Of a DNA stretch of 9,385 bases, positions 5,917-9,385 are shown piece after piece. The notes below the pieces were generated by a model, which saw nothing but the letters and a program-made list of their open reading frames with translations, searched no databases and was not told the origin of the DNA. The DNA lies in NCBI GenBank assembly GCA_021106775.1, contig JAIOTL010000185.1, positions 1 through 9,385 of the forward strand, given 5' to 3'. Made by a program: the position numbers and the translations under genes. This DNA is from Planctomycetota bacterium (lineage in GTDB: Bacteria; Planctomycetota; UBA8742; SKZP01; JAIOTL01). Positions within the stretch are counted from its first letter, which is position 1. Each line of letters begins with the position of its first letter.

Positions 5917-8745
5917 TTAGGCATTAAAATCGGGATAGACTTCGATAATCTTTGCTTTCAGCTTGCACAACGCAATACGCCAGAACAAGGAAACACTATG
6001 TGGATAATAATTCCATTCATTCTCATCGGTGATTGTATCACTCATAATCTCTGAAATATCACAAGATTCACTGTTTTCAAGTGGAGAGATTTCATCAAAT
6101 ATTAATTCAATCGACTTTTTAGCGTTTGGTAAAACAAAAGCTAATTTCTTTTCATCAATTACAACTTTCTTAAATCCCACTGACTCAAGATACAACCTAA
6201 TAAACGTCTGAAGCATCGGCGCAAACGAATACTGCAAAGGCGTGATTGCACTGCTTGATAACGCTAAATGCAAATCGTCAAAAATTCCATTAATAATGCT
6301 TTCGTCAACATCGTAATAAGACACTGTTTTATTGGTTTTTCTGTTGAAAAACTGGACATCTTCAATTGAATTTATCGTTGTATTAAAGGGATACTGGCTG
6401 TCATTTTTTGTATATATTTTTATAATCAGAGCGTTGATATTGTCATATTTGCAGATATTGCTGATACAATTGACGTTCCAACCCCTTTTCGAAAGAACAG
6501 CATTAAACTCAGTTTGACTAAACTGTACTTTGCTCCATTGATTTAATATTTCCTCACAGTCTTCTTGAGAGCAGACTTCGCTAAATACTTGTGATGTGGG
6601 TTGATAGAGTCTGCGTTTGACCACGGCTTCAGCACATTTTATAAAATTCCCCGATTCATGAATCTGCTTCGGATTAGTCAAATACAGAACATCGGCAGGC
6701 TCAATTATTATTTGCTCATCATCGACGGTATTCATCTTTAATCCGTCATCTGTGTATTCAACAAAACCAAAATTATCATTAACACTGAAAATCATGGTCA
6801 CCAAAATACTTTCTATGCCGGTATTCTTTGTTTTTTCCCAGAAAGCAGCCGTTGAATACCGATTCTTCACAATCCGTGATTCGTATTCCATGTAGAATTT
6901 ATCTAGAAATTCATTGATGAAATTGATTTTGAATTCAACATCTTTGTATTCTTGAAGTTGTTTTATGGAACGCTCAACTCGCTTAACAACCTTGCCATTT
7001 TTACTAACAAGAATCTTGAGTCTGTGAAATTTTGTTGAAGCTGAATCGATGCAGACAAATTCTTTCTTCGTTTTACTCGTCTTCTTTTTCGTCGGCTTTT
7101 TACCGGTTGGAATCTTGATTGTTTTTGGTTTCGGCTTCAGGAAAACATCAAGATGCTCAGGCAAAAGCAGATAGTTGATGTCAATTTTGTCGAAATAATT
7201 TGCTGTGTTTTCTAAAAATGCCCAAATTTTCGGTAAAATTTTCTGCTTTTTCGATTTGCTCGAGACAAGCACTTCGCTGAGGTATCCCAACACAGATATT
7301 AAATTCTTATGCAACTCGTCCTTGTTCGTGAAGAAAGGATATTTTGCAATGATATTTGGTGCATTTTCTTTGGTTTTCATCTTCCCGGTGATAAGCATTT
7401 CGGCAATTTCCCATGTTTTCATTCTTTTCTCAGGAAATGGCAAAGGCAGGTATTTTAATAACTTTTTTAGTTTCGAATCATCGATAATTTCTTGTATATC
7501 GCGGAACCAGCCTATTTCGAGTTTTTCGTAGCGATGTTGTACAAGTGAATAGCAATATTGTTGTGAAATTTTTCGGGAAATCGCGCTCTGAGACCGCTTA
7601 ATATAAGGATATGTGGGTGATTCTATGTATTCGAGGGAAGTATGGATAATATTCCAAAGTGCAAGCTGCTCAAGTCCAGCAATCCCGATTGTTTTCTCGA
7701 TAACACCTGCAAATGACGGTGAAAGGAATGCGAAAGTCAACAAAGTCGATTCGCTGAACTCCTGTAAATCCTCTGAGGTCAAATCCTCTTCCAAAGTATC
7801 GTTTTCAATATGCCAAAGATTGCGTAATATGAACCAAAGCGTTGATTCTGGTGTATCATTAAAAATATTTGTGCTTAAATTCGGTTGTCTTGACAAAATT
7901 GCAAGCGTTTTAAGAACAACCTTTCGACCGCACCATTGATTGTGAATCTTGAATTTCCCATTAATCGCATAATCCGCTTCACTGCAATTGCTGAAACTAT
8001 CAAGAAGTTTGCAATTATACATCCTGAAAAAACCGTCAGACCGGCTGCCGTATTCAACATCGTATTTCAATCTTACAACTTGCATGAAATTATTGTATGT
8101 CCCGCTTAATGGCACATAATTCATGTTTTGAAGCATGTTTTGAAATTCCTTGTCGTCCAATATCTCACGCTCGTAAGCATACGAAAGAAGATTGCTGAAA
8201 AGGAGTCTGTTTTTTGAATTCTCAAATACCGGTAATTCAAAGAGGCTTTCTTTGATGAAAGTTAAGAATCCGGATGGTATTTCTGCGAAAATATCTGTCA
8301 AAAGCAGGTAAACAGCGGAAAACACTGGCAAAGGAAAGGTCTCGTCGATTGTGCTTTTCTTAATCCTGTCTTCCAACATTTGACAAATTTTTTGTGTAAA
8401 ATTTTGTTTTTTTTCAATAATCACAAATAACTCAATTAGAAATAGCAAATTTCTTTCATTAATTGAGTTGCTGAACTTGATTTGCCCGAGTAGATTCTCG
8501 TAGTAACTGCATGAAACCTCGGATAATGAATTTCCGAATCGATATTTCAGCATCAGATAAAACTTGAAAAATGATTTATATTCAGGATGCTGATGCAAGA
8601 TGTTTTGCTGTTTGTACTCGCTTAGTGTTACGAGAGGGTGCCAAAATGATAGGTTAGACGCGGAATATGCTCCAAACGACTTGATATTTCCTATAAAGTC
8701 GCTTACTAATGTGTGAAAAATAATCTTATCAGTTTGTTTTTTCAT
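5917..8745 (-). CDS. Large protein with a divergent DUF4132 (MolR-like) C-terminal region
   Basis: The product has 942 residues, no signal peptide and no clear membrane segment, so it is probably cytoplasmic. Residues 1-530 are mostly helical, with many aromatic and Leu residues, and I recognise no domain there. A Lys/Pro/Thr-rich basic linker (537-561) separates this from a compact C-terminal part. That part follows the order I associate with DUF4132: a helix then YESRIVKNRYSTAAFWEK (621-638), ILVTMIFSV (647-655), an acidic loop with a DDG (666-668), VLYLTNP (686-692, where the family has a VxLxHP-like stretch), RLYQPTSQVF (712-721, family QPFxQ), and LSKRGW (751-756, family LxxRGW). DUF4132 occurs in E. 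coli MolR/YehI-type proteins and has no established biochemical activity. The WGR domain often attached to it is not seen. The assignment is by eye and moderate. The gene precedes the lipoprotein gene on the same strand. Its ATG lacks a ribosome site. It looks intact. Confidence 0.75.
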   Translation of the reverse strand: MKKQTDKIIFHTLVSDFIGNIKSFGAYSASNLSFWHPLVTLSEYKQQNILHQHPEYKSFFKFYLMLKYRFGNSLSEVSCSYYENLLGQIKFSNSINERNLLFLIELFVIIEKKQNFTQKICQMLEDRIKKSTIDETFPLPVFSAVYLLLTDIFAEIPSGFLTFIKESLFELPVFENSKNRLLFSNLLSYAYEREILDDKEFQNMLQNMNYVPLSGTYNNFMQVVRLKYDVEYGSRSDGFFRMYNCKLLDSFSNCSEADYAINGKFKIHNQWCGRKVVLKTLAILSRQPNLSTNIFNDTPESTLWFILRNLWHIENDTLEEDLTSEDLQEFSESTLLTFAFLSPSFAGVIEKTIGIAGLEQLALWNIIHTSLEYIESPTYPYIKRSQSAISRKISQQYCYSLVQHRYEKLEIGWFRDIQEIIDDSKLKKLLKYLPLPFPEKRMKTWEIAEMLITGKMKTKENAPNIIAKYPFFTNKDELHKNLISVLGYLSEVLVSSKSKKQKILPKIWAFLENTANYFDKIDINYLLLPEHLDVFLKPKPKTIKIPTGKKPTKKKTSKTKKEFVCIDSASTKFHRLKILVSKNGKVVKRVERSIKQLQEYKDVEFKINFINEFLDKFYMEYESRIVKNRYSTAAFWEKTKNTGIESILVTMIFSVNDNFGFVEYTDDGLKMNTVDDEQIIIEPADVLYLTNPKQIHESGNFIKCAEAVVKRRLYQPTSQVFSEVCSQEDCEEILNQWSKVQFSQTEFNAVLSKRGWNVNCISNICKYDNINALIIKIYTKNDSQYPFNTTINSIEDVQFFNRKTNKTVSYYDVDESIINGIFDDLHLALSSSAITPLQYSFAPMLQTFIRLYLESVGFKKVVIDEKKLAFVLPNAKKSIELIFDEISPLENSESCDISEIMSDTITDENEWNYYPHSVSLFWRIALCKLKAKIIEVYPDFNA

Positions 8746-8756
8746 ATCACAATATA
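8746..8756 (-). promoter_or_regulatory. Candidate -10 element giving a leaderless start for the 942-residue gene
   Basis: The minus strand reads TATATT (8751-8756), then GTGAT, then the ATG at 8745. The start codon is therefore six bases after a -10-like hexamer, about where transcription would begin. No Shine-Dalgarno sequence is present. Together these fit a leaderless mRNA. No good -35 is visible, and AT-richness makes chance matches likely. Confidence 0.3.
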
Positions 8757-9298
8757 TAGAAAGTTATATCTATTTATCGGTTATTTGATTGAAATTTACC
8801 AATAATGCCAAATTCTTTCTCAATATTCCCAAATTTTTGCAAATTTTTCCATAATTCATTATTACCTCATCTGATACTTTTCACGTGTTTTAACATAAAT
8901 AATGACTTAAAAATTTTCTTTTTATAAAATCATTTCTATTCTAATAATATTTACAAAACTCTTTCAATAAAAGATTATCAAAGCTAGCAACTTAAACAAG
9001 CTCTGTAATTAGTTGTTTTACATTAAGAGCAATTAATTCTCACTGAATGCAACAAAAGAAATTCCAACATTTTGTTATTAAACACAGTTTTTCAAGAAAT
9101 ATTCCAAAAAAACAAATTCAATTTTTTCTTTCTTGAAAATTTGTACATGTGATGGGCATATTTCGAAAAATTAACATTCTCCTTTTATGTGATATGTGCC
9201 CGAACATTAAAAGTTTAGAGTAATCACCGTTCACAAATTACCCAACTTAATGCTGCTATAGTGCTTTGTCAAGAAAGTAGTAAAGGGTTAAAAAAAAC
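8757..9298. other. AT-rich gene-free region
   Basis: About 540 bases without a credible coding frame on either strand and without a tRNA or other recognisable RNA. It contains the upstream region of the 942-residue gene. At 8831-8850 there is a 10-base direct repeat, AAATTTTTGC then AAATTTTTCC, two A/T tracts one helical turn apart, which could bend the DNA. Near the right end TTGTCA (9267-9272) and TTAAAA (9289-9294) have promoter-like 16-base spacing on the plus strand, but no gene follows inside the window. It may be decayed sequence or control DNA; I see nothing decisive. Confidence 0.5.
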
Positions 9299-9384
9299 TG
9301 TCATTCCCAACTCGATTGGGAATCCAGCAGAAGTTAGAATATAATATTGTATCAGTCTGGATTCCCGTTTTCACGGGAATGACA
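9299..9384. repeat. MITE/REP-like palindrome of the TCATTCCC...GGGAATCCAG type
   Basis: Left arm 9299-9327 and right arm 9357-9384 are inverted copies (TGTCATTCCC...GGGAATCCAG and CTGGATTCCC...GGGAATGACA) separated by about 29 AT-rich bases. Each arm also folds alone into a perfect 8-bp hairpin: ATTCCCAA/TTGGGAAT on the left and ATTCCCGT/ACGGGAAT on the right. Similar ATTCCCG-palindromes occur dispersed in many bacterial genomes. The element ends one base before the window edge, so a target-site duplication cannot be judged. It encodes nothing. Confidence 0.85.
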
Positions 9385-9385
9385 A

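Noticed and set aside
7205..7531. Plus-strand frame opposite the 942-residue gene
   Set aside because: It is a phenylalanine- and serine-rich shadow of a lysine-rich minus-strand gene, with no supporting start signal or family resemblance.
420..8745. VWA and DUF4132-like genes as parts of one MoxR-VWA-type conflict system
   Set aside because: They are separated by two housekeeping genes, the VWA protein is exported while the other is not, and no ATPase or SWIM-type partner is present.
9153..9202. Weak inverted match GGGCATAT / ATATGTGCCC in the gene-free region
   Set aside because: It needs a bulge and a loop of about 30 bases. In DNA this AT-rich such matches arise by chance.

Overview
The window is AT-rich chromosomal DNA from a bacterium that I cannot place in a phylum. 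Predicted exported proteins, a candidate lipoprotein and the bacterial cell-wall enzyme GlmM suggest a diderm or at least a walled bacterium. A lysine/alanine-rich histone H1-like protein, a secreted HEAT-like/von Willebrand A (VWA) protein with EF-hands, and dispersed palindromic repeats resemble what is seen in large-genome, often uncultivated groups such as the planctomycete/Lentisphaera relatives. That placement is inference only.

Layout. Bases 1-194 (-) hold the N-terminal part of a Lys/Ala/Pro-rich histone-like protein that runs off the left edge. A short AT-rich gap and a clear minus-strand intrinsic terminator (373-400) follow. Bases 420-2234 (-) encode a 604-residue exported protein with a helical-repeat front half and a VWA domain, and a calmodulin-like EF-hand pair is inserted inside the VWA fold. 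Divergent to it lie two plus-strand housekeeping genes: pyrK (2360-3154, electron-transfer subunit of dihydroorotate dehydrogenase) and glmM (3241-4593, phosphoglucosamine mutase). glmM converges on a minus-strand pair. The first gene transcribed is a 942-residue protein (5917-8745) whose C-terminal third looks like a divergent DUF4132 (MolR-like) domain. After it comes an unrecognised 372-374 residue candidate lipoprotein (4717-5841). The right end is about 550 bp of AT-rich DNA without a gene, closing with a palindromic repeat at 9299-9384.

How the parts relate. pyrK and glmM serve pyrimidine and peptidoglycan-precursor synthesis and look like ordinary neighbours, not a dedicated pathway. 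The DUF4132-like gene and the lipoprotein gene are co-directional with a gap of about 75 bp, so they may be co-transcribed. No partner ATPase or other known system component is visible.

The most notable points are the EF-hand insertion in the VWA domain, the divergent DUF4132 protein with its lipoprotein neighbour, and two families of palindromic repeats. One repeat arm is read in frame as part of the lipoprotein's signal peptide. The other family shows compensatory base changes between its two arms. I found no CRISPR array, tRNA, rRNA or transposase gene.
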